Of a DNA stretch of 64,000 nt, positions 54,727-64,000 are shown piece by piece. The number at the start of each line of letters is the position of its first letter. Positions within the stretch are counted from its first letter, which is position 1. The translations under genes and the position numbers were made by a program. Below the pieces are notes generated by a model, which saw only the letters and a list, made by a program, of their open reading frames with translations, was not told the DNA's origin and did not search any database. Source of the stretch: Larix kaempferi (lineage: Eukaryota > Streptophyta > Pinopsida > Pinales > Pinaceae); NCBI GenBank assembly GCA_027924585.1, contig BSBM01000150.1, positions 18,520,001 to 18,584,000 on the forward strand, read 5' to 3'.

Positions 54727-55350
54727 GAGGTAAGTCCAATTCTCGACTATGATGGTTTTTCTAATGTTTATTCCTTTATTAAAGAATATACTGCAGCAAT
54801 TGCAAATGAACATCGCTTATAAGCATTAGATATGGCACTGCGCGACACACCTGCTAGATGGTGGGTTGCGCATAAGAAGACATTGACCACTTGGGATCAA
54901 TGCAGAATCAAGATGCAGATCAGGTTTGTTGATAAGGTCACCCTACCCTTTGAGAAATATAATGGACAGACATATCCAAGACAACATATTAAGGTTTGTT
55001 CACAAGCTTGGAGGGAGAGACCACACATAGAATGGGTGCATCTGTTTGTGCACACGCTGGAGAACGACATTTCGAAGAAATGGTACCTAGACCTAGAGTT
55101 GCGCAGAGAAACCACAGATTGGGCCATGCTGACTGTGAACTTCCAGAAGGACTTCAATTTTGAGGACGAGAACCCGCTTATACACGACGCTTTGCAGATA
55201 ATTAAGGAAAGAATATTCAGAGAGGATTGTCCACATAGAAATATGACCTTAGAAAAATTCTTTGGGGAAGATAGCATACCTACGAGCCTACAGTCAGATT
55301 GCAAGGAACATGAAGAGCATGCCATGGAATGTTATAACCTAGCTGAAGAG
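54727..55350 (+). pseudogene. Second gag-like domain of element D, between protease and RT
   Basis: The segment MALRDTPARWWVAHKKTL (from 54832) followed by TWDQCRIKMQIRF matches the Retrotrans_gag pattern (L-R-x-x-A-x-x-W then W and F further on). It continues with WVHLFVHTLENDISKKWY and FNFEDENPLIHDALQIIKE. The element already has such a domain at 36068-36385. Placement between protease and RT is not the usual order. A stop at 54820 precedes it, and from 54832 the frame is open to 55717. It could be a duplicated or captured capsid-like domain. Role unknown. Confidence 0.55.
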
Positions 55351-56940
55351 GTTGAAGGACAAGAAGAAACTGATGAGGAGGATCTGCACAACATAAACAT
55401 ACATGAGTTCGAAGGTGCGCGCGAGGTAGAGGGACATCTGCTGGAAATACCAGATATGAGTGGACCCGTGAAAACAAAGAAAGTGAACATTGGCACCAGC
55501 GAAGAGCCAAAGTTCGCGTCCATTGAAGACTACTGGGATGATCAGACTGTTGCGGAGATCGCAGATACATTACATGAATACCAGTATTTATTCCCAAGTA
55601 ATTTTATAGAGATGAAGGGAATTTTGGGGGACTTAGGGGTGATCAAAATACCTCTTAAGACCGGCGCGAATCCTGTTAAGCAAAGACCATATCGTCTGAA
55701 ACTGCAATACAAAGAGTGAGTTAGAGCAGAACTGGACAAGATGCTCGAGGCAGGGATCATTGAGCCCATGGAAGAATCTGAGTGGATAAGCCCGATGGTT
55801 ATCCAAGATAAGAAAACAAAAGGTGAGATCAGGATCTATGTGGATCTCAGAAAATTGAACAATGCTTCCATGCATGACCCATTTCCTACACCTTTCACTG
55901 ATGAGGTGCTTGATAACGTTGGAGGAAATGAGGCATACTCATTTATTGATAGATTTTCCAGATACCATCAGATCAGGATTGATCCCGCAGATAGACACAA
56001 AACTACTTTTGCTACAGAATGGGGGTCGTTCCAATATACAGTGATGCCATTTGGTATTAAGAATGCACCTGCCATCTTTTCCAGAGTTGTCGTTGCAGCA
56101 TTCAAGGACTTCATGCATAAGTTTTCATAAGACTATTTTGATGACTGGACTGTGTTCGGATTGCTGAAGAACCATTGCACGAACCTCAGAATGATGTTGG
56201 AAAAGTGTAGACAGCATCAGATCTCCTTGAATCTGAAGAAGTGTGTCTTATGTGTTCCTTATGGGATTTTATTGGGACACATTGTCTGTAAACATGGCTT
56301 GATGGTTGATCCTGCGAAGATCGCAGTCATAGTAAACTTTCCCACACCAAATTCAGTTAAGCAGCTATGCACCACATTGGGGAATACTGGGTACTATAGA
56401 AAATTTATAAAGGGTTATGCGTACATAACTATAGCCATGGAGAAGCTATTAAAGAAAGACGCATCGTTCATTTGGAACGCAGAATGTGAACAAGGTTTTG
56501 ATACATTAAAAGAAAAGATGGTTACTGCGCCAATCCCAGTTTTTCCAAACTGGGAGAAGCCATTCCATGTGCACGTTGACGCGTCATGCATCGCGCTAGG
56601 GGTTGTTTTAGCACAACCAGGAGAGGGAGGTATTGACCATCCCATCGCATTTTCAAGTAGGAAACTTTCATCTGCAGAAAAGAATTACACCACCACTGAG
56701 AGAGAGGGCCTCGTTATGGTCTATGCACTGCAGAAGTTAAGGCACTATTTGCTTGGTGCACACTTCTTTATGTTTACTGACCATTCTTCTTTGAAATACC
56801 TGGTCAATAAGCTAGAGTTAGGTGGGAAAATATGAATATGGTTGTTACTCTTCCAGGAGTATGATTTTGAGATCATTGTTAAGCCAGGCAAGTTGAACTT
56901 GGGACCTGATCATCTATCCAGGATTGAGTCGGGAGAAGAG
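55351..56940 (+). pseudogene. pol: Element D reverse transcriptase and RNase H
   Basis: RT motifs: KQRPYRLKLQYKE, then MLEAGIIEPMEESEWISPMV, RIYVDLRKLNNASMHDPFPT, FIDRFSRYHQIRIDP and YFDDW (Asp pair 56140-56145). RNase H keeps its first Asp in HVDASCIALG (56578), its Glu in TEREGLVMVYAL and an Asp in FTDHSSLKYL. Unlike B, C and E, D has no archaeal-type RNase H. Stops at 55717 (Arg to TGA), 56128 and 56833 interrupt the frame, but there is no frameshift. Confidence 0.88.
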
Positions 56941-58275
56941 TCGACGAACCTTGAAGACAATCTGCCTGATGCACAATTTTTTGCAATCCAGGTTGTTGAT
57001 GATTATTATCAAGACATTATAGATTTTTTGACTACTAGATTAGCACCCATAGAGTTCACTACGCAGCAAAAGAAGCAGTTGGTAGTGCACACAGTAGACT
57101 TCACTATTATCGCAGGACAGTTATACAAATTGGGACCAGATGAAGTACTGCATAGGTGTGTATTAGAGCATGAGAAACCATTCATATTGGCTGATGCACA
57201 TTCAGGGGCAGCAAGAGGTCACTAAGCAGGGAGAGATACTGTGCAGAAGATATTTCCCGCAGGGATATGGTGGCCTACAATTCACAAAGATGCGAAGGAA
57301 CATTGTCAGGGATGCGATGTCTATCAGAGAACAGGAAGGCCATCAAGAAGCGATGAAATGCCATTGAATCCACAGTTGACATTACAGGCATTTGAAAAAT
57401 GGGAAATTGATTTTGTGGGACCTTTAAACCCACCAGGGAAGAGAACTGGTGCGAGGTACATTATTACTGCAACCGACTGCCTCACCAGGTGGGCAGAAGC
57501 GAAGCTAGTGAAGGACTGTAGTGCAGGTACTACCGCACAATTGATTTTTGAAGACATCCTTACAAGGTTTGGATGCCCGAAGATACTGATGAGCGATCAA
57601 GGCACTCATTTCCTGAACATAACCATTGAGGCATTGACGGAAGAATTCCACATTCATCATCAGCGCAGCACGCCTTATCATCCGCAAGTGAATGGAACTG
57701 TGGAGGCGTTCAATAAAGTACTGGAGAATTCACTCACTAAGGTATGCAATGTGAATAGGGATGACTGGGACTTGCGCATTCCCGCTGTGTTATGGACATA
57801 CAGGACCACATGCAAGAAGTTGAACGGCCACACACCTTTTAGGTTGGCCTATGGACAGGAAGAAATAATTCCAATGGAGTACATTGTTCCCAGCTTGAGA
57901 GTAGTTGCGTTTACAGGCATGGAAGACCGCGACGCGCTGGAAGAAAGGCTTCTATACTTGGTTGGTCTAGAGGAGGATCGCTTGATCGCAGGATTTCACC
58001 AACAAGTGCAGAAAGAAAGAGAAAAAGCATGGCATGATTGCCACATCAAGAACAAGTCTTTTCAGGTAGGAGATCTAGTCCTCCTGTATGATAGCAAGTT
58101 TATGAAGTTTCCTAGAAAGATTAAAATGCATTGGCTTGGTCCATATACTATTGTACATGTTACTAATGGTGGCGCAGCTAAGTTAGCCACATTAGCAGGA
58201 GATAAATTTCCCGGCCTAGTCAATGGAAGCAGACTAAAACCCTATCGGGATAGTCCTGCTTCACAAAACCCTTAA
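56941..58275 (+). pseudogene. pol: Element D integrase
   Basis: The zinc domain has DAHSGAARGH and HCQGCDVYQ with one TAA at 57223 between them. From 57241 a 344-codon frame is intact. The core is [18 protein letters not shown] and NGTVEAFNK, with 35 residues between the second Asp and the Glu. The C-terminal part has [12 protein letters not shown], then [10 protein letters not shown] and NGSRLKPYR. The stop at 58275 is the natural end. The catalytic core is complete. Confidence 0.9.
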
Positions 58276-59147
58276 TAATCGGAAAGAAGAAAATTTCTAA
58301 GTGCCAAGTATAGTTGAAATTGGGCACTGGAAAGAGGAAAGAGTCTATACATGAAGTATGATGAGGACAATGTATATACACTGCAGCACTTGTTAAAGTA
58401 GTAAAGCCGCGCCAAAAAAAAAGAGGGGGGGAACGAAGAACTGCATAGATCAGAGCTTTGAAAGGTAGCTAAGACGACTGAAGAAGGAAGAGAACGTGTG
58501 CCGATCAAAAGGGAAAAGGATGACTACGAACTATGTATAGCTACGACAGAAGGCACAAATCCTACGCAGTTGCGCAGCTATAGAGACAAGGGAAACAGAT
58601 GCCAGCAAAGCAGAACTGTCAGAGCAGCCAACACATTAGGATGAAAGTAAATAACCACACCAGCAGGCGGCTGGCTAGCAAAGCTGTTATTCAAAAAAGG
58701 GCGGCACTGACACAACCCCACATTAAAGGAATATCCCATCTATTTGGTTGTACTAAAAATTGAAATGATTAAGATCGTAACGGGATCTGGGAAACGGACT
58801 GAACATTTAATTAACCGCTAGGTTGTCATACGGCTGCCAGTACCATTACACCTCAGCATTTAAGGAATTTTAATCTAACTCAACATATTTTACGACGGAA
58901 AAGATCGAGATGCCTGCAAGATCGCGTCCAGCAAACCTAGCATTTAATGCCTAGTCTAGCCATTCCTGGTACATTCAATGTTACATAAGGTGCAAATCTA
59001 GCCAAGATTTTGCAAACGAATGCAACATTAAATATCGAAGTTAACTGTTCAAGGCGAACCCTCTGGGTATGGCTCTATAAATACTAGCCTGTTATTCCTT
59101 ATGCATGTCACTGTGAGTTTGAAATTTCACGAACTGTGAAGATTGCG
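58276..59147 (+). other. Non-coding interval between D integrase and ORF3
   Basis: This 870-bp stretch has no conserved frame. It has purine-rich DNA at 58410-58460, including AAAAAAAAAGAGGGGGGGAACG (58415 on), a possible internal polypurine tract. TATAAATA lies at 59076-59083, shortly before the ORF3 start codon. Confidence 0.55.
59076..59083 (+). promoter_or_regulatory. TATA box before D ORF3
   Basis: TATAAATA lies 72 bp before the ATG at 59148, so a start 30 bp downstream gives a leader of about 35-40 nt. It suggests that ORF3 has its own promoter. Confidence 0.55.
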
Positions 59148-61856
59148 ATGACTTAGCATCCAAAAGCCGAAGTATTTGTTGGGTTTATGTCCGAAAAGCA
59201 GACCTTGGAAGAGATTCTTGGCACTTTCAGATGTTCTGGTATAAGTGGATTAATGAAGACTCCGCTGAAGCAAACAACACTGGAATGGGGTGGCCTGTCC
59301 AAGAGCTCGAAGCCGAACCAGCCGAAACAGCAAAGCAAAGATAAGCACCAGGCTACCGCGTCAGAAAAATCAAAGGCGCCAGAAGTTTCAAATCCATCGG
59401 CCCCACAAGGGAGCCCACCACCACCTATATGGCTCAGGCCTGAGTATATCAATCCGTGGAAAAGTGATGCCCCAGAGAGGCAATTGGAGAAGAATGCAAA
59501 ATATGAGATCCCATTGCCTCCGATGTCGAAACACGTCCGGACAAAGGAGGATTTGCTTGGCAGAATCCCTACCTGCAAGTTTGTTGATCACGATCTAATG
59601 GATGCTGAAAAATTCCCACTTACAACTGGATAAGTTCATGTGTAGCAGAGAGGGTGCAACAGGAAAGCATCCAGAGGTTCTTCCTATGGATTGGGCTCTG
59701 TCGCTGGCATAGTCTGGGCTGCTTAACTTGCTAAGGATCCCACATTTTCACCGCAGCAAAGAGTGCAAGGCTGTGGTGCGTACGCTATTATCTTGTACGC
59801 ACCAGGGATACATCTGGTTGGACTTCAAGGTCAATATCATGGTTGACTTGATTACAAGGATCACCGGATTGAGTAAGAAGGGTGACGACACTGTGGCATA
59901 ATTCGTTGGCAAGAAAGACGATCAGAAACTTGCCGCGAAGATAAAGGCGGAATTCAAGTTGAACAAAGGCCACTGGGGATATGAGACTGACCTGATCACA
60001 ATTGAACCCCTATGGTTCACTATTCAGCTACTGGCAGGGAGGCTGCTGAGAAAAGAAAGATCGAAGGAAGTAAATGAATCAGTTGTGGCCCTAGCGGCCA
60101 AGGCCATGGATGGTCACGAGTATAATTGGGAAAACTTTATGCTCAATGAGTTGTTGTTGGATATCGAGGATACCTAGGACAAGGGGTTATCCTTCCACTC
60201 TAGCTGGCTGCTCATACTGATTGCTTTCATAGGTTGGAAAGAACCTGCGCATCAGAACGACCTGTCGGTCGTAGCAGAGGACTGTCTCACAGCCCGATAC
60301 GCAAACATGTGGGTGTCCACAAGCCCGGAGAAGCAGCAACTTAATGATCTACAATTTCTAGCATATTTCGAGCAGCTACACGCAGTTATAGAGAAAACCC
60401 CGCGTATCACCGAGGAGGTGACATACATGTATAGGCCCAAGATGATTTTCAAGGCTACCTTACATTGTATTCAGATACAACCGCACCTAACAATGGAGAA
60501 ATGGTTCAATGGCCAGTATCAACTCGGCGCACCAATGATCGAGCTAATCATTGAGGACTGGCCCGAGATTTGGAAGGAAGATGCACCGGAGACCATCATC
60601 ACCACGTCTTTGGAGGAAGACGAAGGGGATCAATCGGACAAGGAATCGGAGGTGCAAAGCGCACCAGTCCAAACACCTGTGGTGCAGGTAAGAGAGAAAA
60701 GGAAGGAACCGGCTACCAAGACATCGTAGAAGCCGCAAAAGAAGAAATCCAAAGCTAGAAAGGAGCCACTTGACATAATGCTTCATGATGATGATTACGA
60801 ACAGATAGCATTGTGGGTGTCCACGCACTTAGACGATAAGGAAGAACCGGCTCAAGCCAAGGTCAAGGAAAATATCAACAAACTAACTAGTATGGTCTTA
60901 CGGATGGAGCAAGTCCATCGCGATTTGATTAAGGAACTAGAACATGAGGAACACCTGGGGAAGCCAAGTGAACCGATGCACCGACAACCTACCTTCTCAA
61001 CACGGACACGCATAGTCAAGATTGTGCCAGGGTCCATTCTATTCCCAACCGATGAAATGACTAAAACTGTCAGGTTGCTTGAGCAGTTGGAGCTTAATGT
61101 AGCTATGATACCAGCGGAGGGGTTGCACCAGTTGCACACCCAAATATCCCATGAGATGCATGAGCGGGACATTGCCTTGCATAATCAGTGCCTTCAACAC
61201 GAAGAGAATTACAGGAAAATACAGGGAGAATGTGAGCAGAAGGAATGAGCGCTTCAGCGCACTCAAGACAAACAGTGCAGGATAAAAGGAGAAGTGTCCG
61301 CGGTATATGCGCGGCTCCCAAAAGTTGAAGAATACCTAGAAGTCGAGGCACCTATTCTACAGATTGGCACTGTTGTTTATAGTCTGCAAGAAAGAATGAG
61401 GGCATTGGAAATCTCCCACGCGGAGAATATAACAGAACTGCAAGCCTCCCATCAAGCAGAGATCGCCGAACTGGCAGCACGACAGCCAGTCGACATGGTG
61501 CAGCAGGCACAAGAAGATAGAGAGGAGGCATTACGGGCCTCTACGAAGGGAATCTGTAAAGCAGTCGCGCAATTCCAGATCTTGCTGGATGACATCTCCA
61601 ACATTTGGAGCATATTGCAGGATGATCCAGAGCTGTAAAAGATCCACGATGACATACAACGAAAGCAACAAGAAGTGGACTCCATGGATGCTTCCATGAA
61701 GGACTTGCCGGTCCGACAAAAGAGGCATGCCTTCTAGCAAACCAAAGCACTTAGGAAGGAGCTCGAGGCCTTAAGGACAAAGGAAGTTCAGACCTCTGCC
61801 AGGGTACAGCCATTGGAAGAAGAAGCACTCACATTGACAGATGAGATTGAGCTAAG

Positions 61857-62601
61857 TGTTAACACCCAAAAAGTGCTCACTACCTCATCTACCCCATTAC
61901 ATGACTCATTTGTCCATATTTCCTACCATATTTGCCTTCAAAACCTTAAAATCTTACTAAAAGCCTCCAAAAGGCCACAAAACCATTAAAAAAGCCTCCA
62001 AAAGGCCAAAAAACTCCTTTTTCCCCCAAAATAATCCAAAATAGCAAAAACCCTCTAAAAAGGGAATAAAAAATACAAAAAAAAAGAGGAAAAAGAGGGA
62101 AAAAGGAGGCAAAAACCCTATACAGCTGACCTAAACCATATGGTGCCCAAAACCATGGGCCAGCACTCCACCACTAAAAACCTATAAATAGGTGATGGAG
62201 GCCCCTCATTTCATATCCACAGTCAAATACACCCTTACTCTTCCAAAATCACTCTTGAAACCCTAGCTCACCCTTGAGCTACTTTCACATTTGAGTGCCC
62301 CTTTGGCCCATTTCCACCCTTTGGAGAAAGAGAAAGGAGCAAATCTTGAAGCTTGGAAGCAACCCTCCTGGACTGCTGCAAGAGCTTCACCAACCTTCAC
62401 ATTGGAGGTATAATCTTTAATACAAAAAGAGAAATCTTTTGCCATATTTCCATGTTTTGTTATTTATGTTAATGCTCATGCTAGGTTAAATTTCATACTG
62501 TTTTATTGTTTTTATTTACTATTTATTGAACTGCTACTAAGGAGTCCCTTCTCCTTAGTAAGTGCTCATTTGCACAAGCTAGGGTGAAAACCCTATCTAC
62601 A
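61857..62601 (+). mobile_element. Solo LTR inside D ORF3, element C family
   Basis: 745 bp from TGTTAACACCC to CTATCTACA, flanked by a perfect 5-bp TSD CTAAG (61852-61856 and 62602-62606). It shares several blocks with the C 5' LTR (26235-26871), including ATGAGGGGCCTCC and the end block with GCACTTACTAAG (reverse strand). The insertion plus TSD adds 750 bp, a multiple of three. No internal region remains, so the parent element was lost by LTR-LTR recombination. Confidence 0.92.
62183..62190 (+). promoter_or_regulatory. TATA box in the solo LTR
   Basis: TATAAATA followed by GGTGATGGAGGCCCC. The C LTR has ATAAAAAT at the matching place. Confidence 0.55.
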
Positions 62602-62840
62602 CTAAGGTTGCAAGACCTTCAAAAAGTAGAGTCCAGAGTTAAAGAACAAATTGAAGAGCCAGCCACGGAGGAAATGCTAAACATGGCTAAGGGATACGAA
62701 CAAGAAGTAAAGGAAGTAGTTTCCAGATTGAGTGCAACTGTGCAAGACTTCACTACCCGCTCGGGAATTTCAAAAGAGGTACAGATGGATCAACTGGACT
62801 AAAGTGTCTCGGGACGAGCCACAAGTCAGTGTTAGGGTCC

Positions 62841-64000
62841 TGTTGGGCGTGGCCCAAGAAGGCACAATTTTGAGAAGGATACAGTTTTTGGAGTTGCACA
62901 GCTTTCGGGATGCGAAGTTAGAAGACACGGTTTTGAGGAATGTGTAGCTCAGGATATATATGCATTTTTGGAGCAGCAAAGCAGATGCGTAGGGCTTGTG
63001 CAATAGCTACTTTCGGTAAAGAAGTATAGAGGAAGGTCGAGCTGAGTAAGCGACCTATTTTGGGTAAGAAGTGGAATGAAGGAGCGGGAAAGTGACCGGT
63101 AAAAGGGAGTTGAGAAGCTAGGCCACGCCGACGGCGACAGGCAGGAGGAAGGTGCGGAAAGGGGTAGGCCACGATGCAGTTGTAACCATGTTGACGACTG
63201 TGGTTGTCAGAAGAGCGTGTGAGCCATGAGTGTCACAGCAGGACGGCCTGGATCAGGTGGAGCAAGCTGTCGACAGCGAAAGCCCGGCTGGCAGTTAGCC
63301 ACACCAATTTTGGGAACCTAAGGGTTTTGCCTATGAATTGTAAATACATGACCTACGGGCATGATATATAAATAAGGCATATTTTGTATGGGAAAGGGTT
63401 ACTCTTCGTTATGTAAGTCTTGAATATTGTTGAATCTAAAGCTTAGAAGATATTGTAAAGGCTCTGCAGCTGAGTGCGTGGAGACCTATTTTGAGAGAGA
63501 AGAGAGTCTGCAGCTGAGTGTGCAAACAAAGAACTGTTGTACCCTTACCAAAGACTAATATAACAACAGTTCTTGTGGACGTAGCCTCCATCCGGGGGGT
63601 GAACCATGTTAAACCTTGTGTAGTGTGATTGTTTATGTTTGCACCTATCTAGTTGCTTATGAATGAATGTCTGGATTATCATTTATCAACAATTGTATTA
63701 GTGCTTTTATATGTATTCACCATAGGAGAAAGATGGGAATAATATGTTAATTCTTACGTAAATGTATGAATGATGAATGCGCAGTATTCTAAGTTTGTAA
63801 AGGTATCATCCTATTGAATAGTCACAAATACATATAGAATCTGGATTGTGTAACTCTTTTGACGCACAGCATTGAAAGTGCGCAGTATTAGGTGTTTTGT
63901 CTGCGTATATATGTTAGGAAGATTAATAATCTAAGGCAGTAGATGAATGACTAAGTGTTAAGTAAAGTCTTTATTATTGGTTAAGTTCATGAAGGAAACA
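62841..64000 (+). repeat. 3' LTR of element D (first 1160 bp; runs off the window)
   Basis: It begins TGTTGGGCGTGGCCC like the 5' LTR at 33601 and aligns with it to the window end (about 34768 of the 5' copy). It differs by many substitutions and small indels. The preceding GTGTTAGGGTCC matches GTGTTAGGGGCA before the G LTR and would be a weak polypurine tract. TATAAATA lies at 63367-63374. About 400 bp remain beyond the window. Confidence 0.88.

Larger units (their letters stand above)
59148..62802 (+). pseudogene. Element D ORF3: 3'-terminal coiled-coil protein
   Basis: It starts ATG-ACT-TAG; the TAG is probably a decayed Gln codon. The frame changes near 59640 and then stays constant to the end. 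A Pro/Ser/Lys-rich N-terminus leads to helical blocks (GYIWLDFKVNIMVDLITRI; YNWENFMLNELLLDIED; LQFLAYFEQLHAVIEKTP), an acidic linker and a long coiled coil from about 60780 (LLEQLELNVAM; MRALEISHAENITELQ). G's ORF3 matches the coiled coil. Stops occur near 59638, 59899, 60175, 60727, 61246 and 61636. A 745-bp solo LTR interrupts it at 61857 in a way that keeps the frame. It has no membrane segment, so it is not an obvious envelope protein. Function unknown. Confidence 0.68.
33601..64000 (+). mobile_element. Element D: old Ty3/gypsy element with nested insertions
   Basis: Order: 5' LTR, PBS, short first ORF, gag with several zinc knuckles, protease, a second gag-like domain, RT, RNase H, integrase, ORF3 with coiled coil, 3' LTR (runs off the window). 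Element E splits gag at 37042/53406 and a solo LTR splits ORF3. The 5' flank is TCTCC (33596-33600). From the zinc knuckles to the end of integrase the frame stays the same once E is discounted (E plus its TSD is 16368 bp, a multiple of 3). The two LTRs differ by roughly 10 percent over the first 170 bp by eye. Confidence 0.88.

Noticed and set aside
59148-62802. Envelope gene in D, because of its position after integrase
   Set aside because: No signal peptide, transmembrane segment or cleavage site is visible; the protein is coiled coil and charged.
62830-62840. Earlier LTR start at TGTTAGGG for D
   Set aside because: The 5' LTR starts TGTTGGGC at 33601 right after unrelated G sequence, and TGTTGG pairs with the CCAACA end. 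The 11 bp belong to the internal 3' edge.

Overview
This window is land-plant nuclear DNA made almost entirely of nested, mostly decayed Ty3/gypsy (Metaviridae-type) LTR retrotransposons. I see no ordinary host gene, rRNA, tRNA or CRISPR array. The domains (plant-type gag, PR, RT, RNase H, integrase and plant archaeal-type RNase H), 5-bp target-site duplications (TSDs), PBS/PPT signals and deep nesting all point to a large plant genome, perhaps a gymnosperm or fern. The species cannot be read from the sequence.

Layout. (A) 1-3660, plus: the 3' end of an element (degenerate coiled-coil ORF, PPT, 1453-bp LTR) inserted into the gag of B. (B) 3661 to about 12.5 kb, plus: gag-PR-RT-RNH-INT, then a separate archaeal-type RNase H (aRNH) ORF, then a spliced gene on the opposite strand. 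(C) about 15.5-26.9 kb, minus: same layout as B in mirror image, with a 32-bp minisatellite in its leader and its 5' LTR at 26235-26871. (F) 26.87 to about 29.2 kb, plus: a 5'-truncated relative of B and C. (G) 30255-33600, minus: a 3' LTR carrying a 1-kb Mutator-like insertion, plus the end of a coiled-coil ORF, cut by D. (D) 33601 past 64000, plus: an old element of the same family as G with 1565-bp LTRs. Its gag is split by E, and its 3' coiled-coil ORF (ORF3) is split by a 745-bp solo LTR that has a perfect TSD. (E) 37043-53405, plus: a younger, structurally complete 16.4-kb element with two 5056-bp LTRs and TSD GCAGG.

The most unusual object is E. Each LTR carries a 3.2-kb reading frame for a coiled-coil protein of about 1068 residues, with its own upstream TATA box and a second TATA box near the LTR end. 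D, G and A carry a coiled-coil ORF in the position between INT (or pol) and the 3' LTR. E has none there, which suggests that its LTR expanded to swallow that ORF. E also places an aRNH between protease and RT, whereas B and C place it after integrase. In B, C and E the original gypsy RNase H has lost its first catalytic Asp; D has no aRNH and keeps it.

Order of events from nesting: G, then D into G, then E and the solo-LTR element into D; separately, B, then A into B. Most stop codons fall where the family expects Gln, Arg or Trp, as C-to-T decay of methylated DNA would give. Domain identities are strong. LTR boundaries of A, D, E, G and the solo LTR are strong. The interval 12.5-15.5 kb and the tail of F remain largely unassigned.
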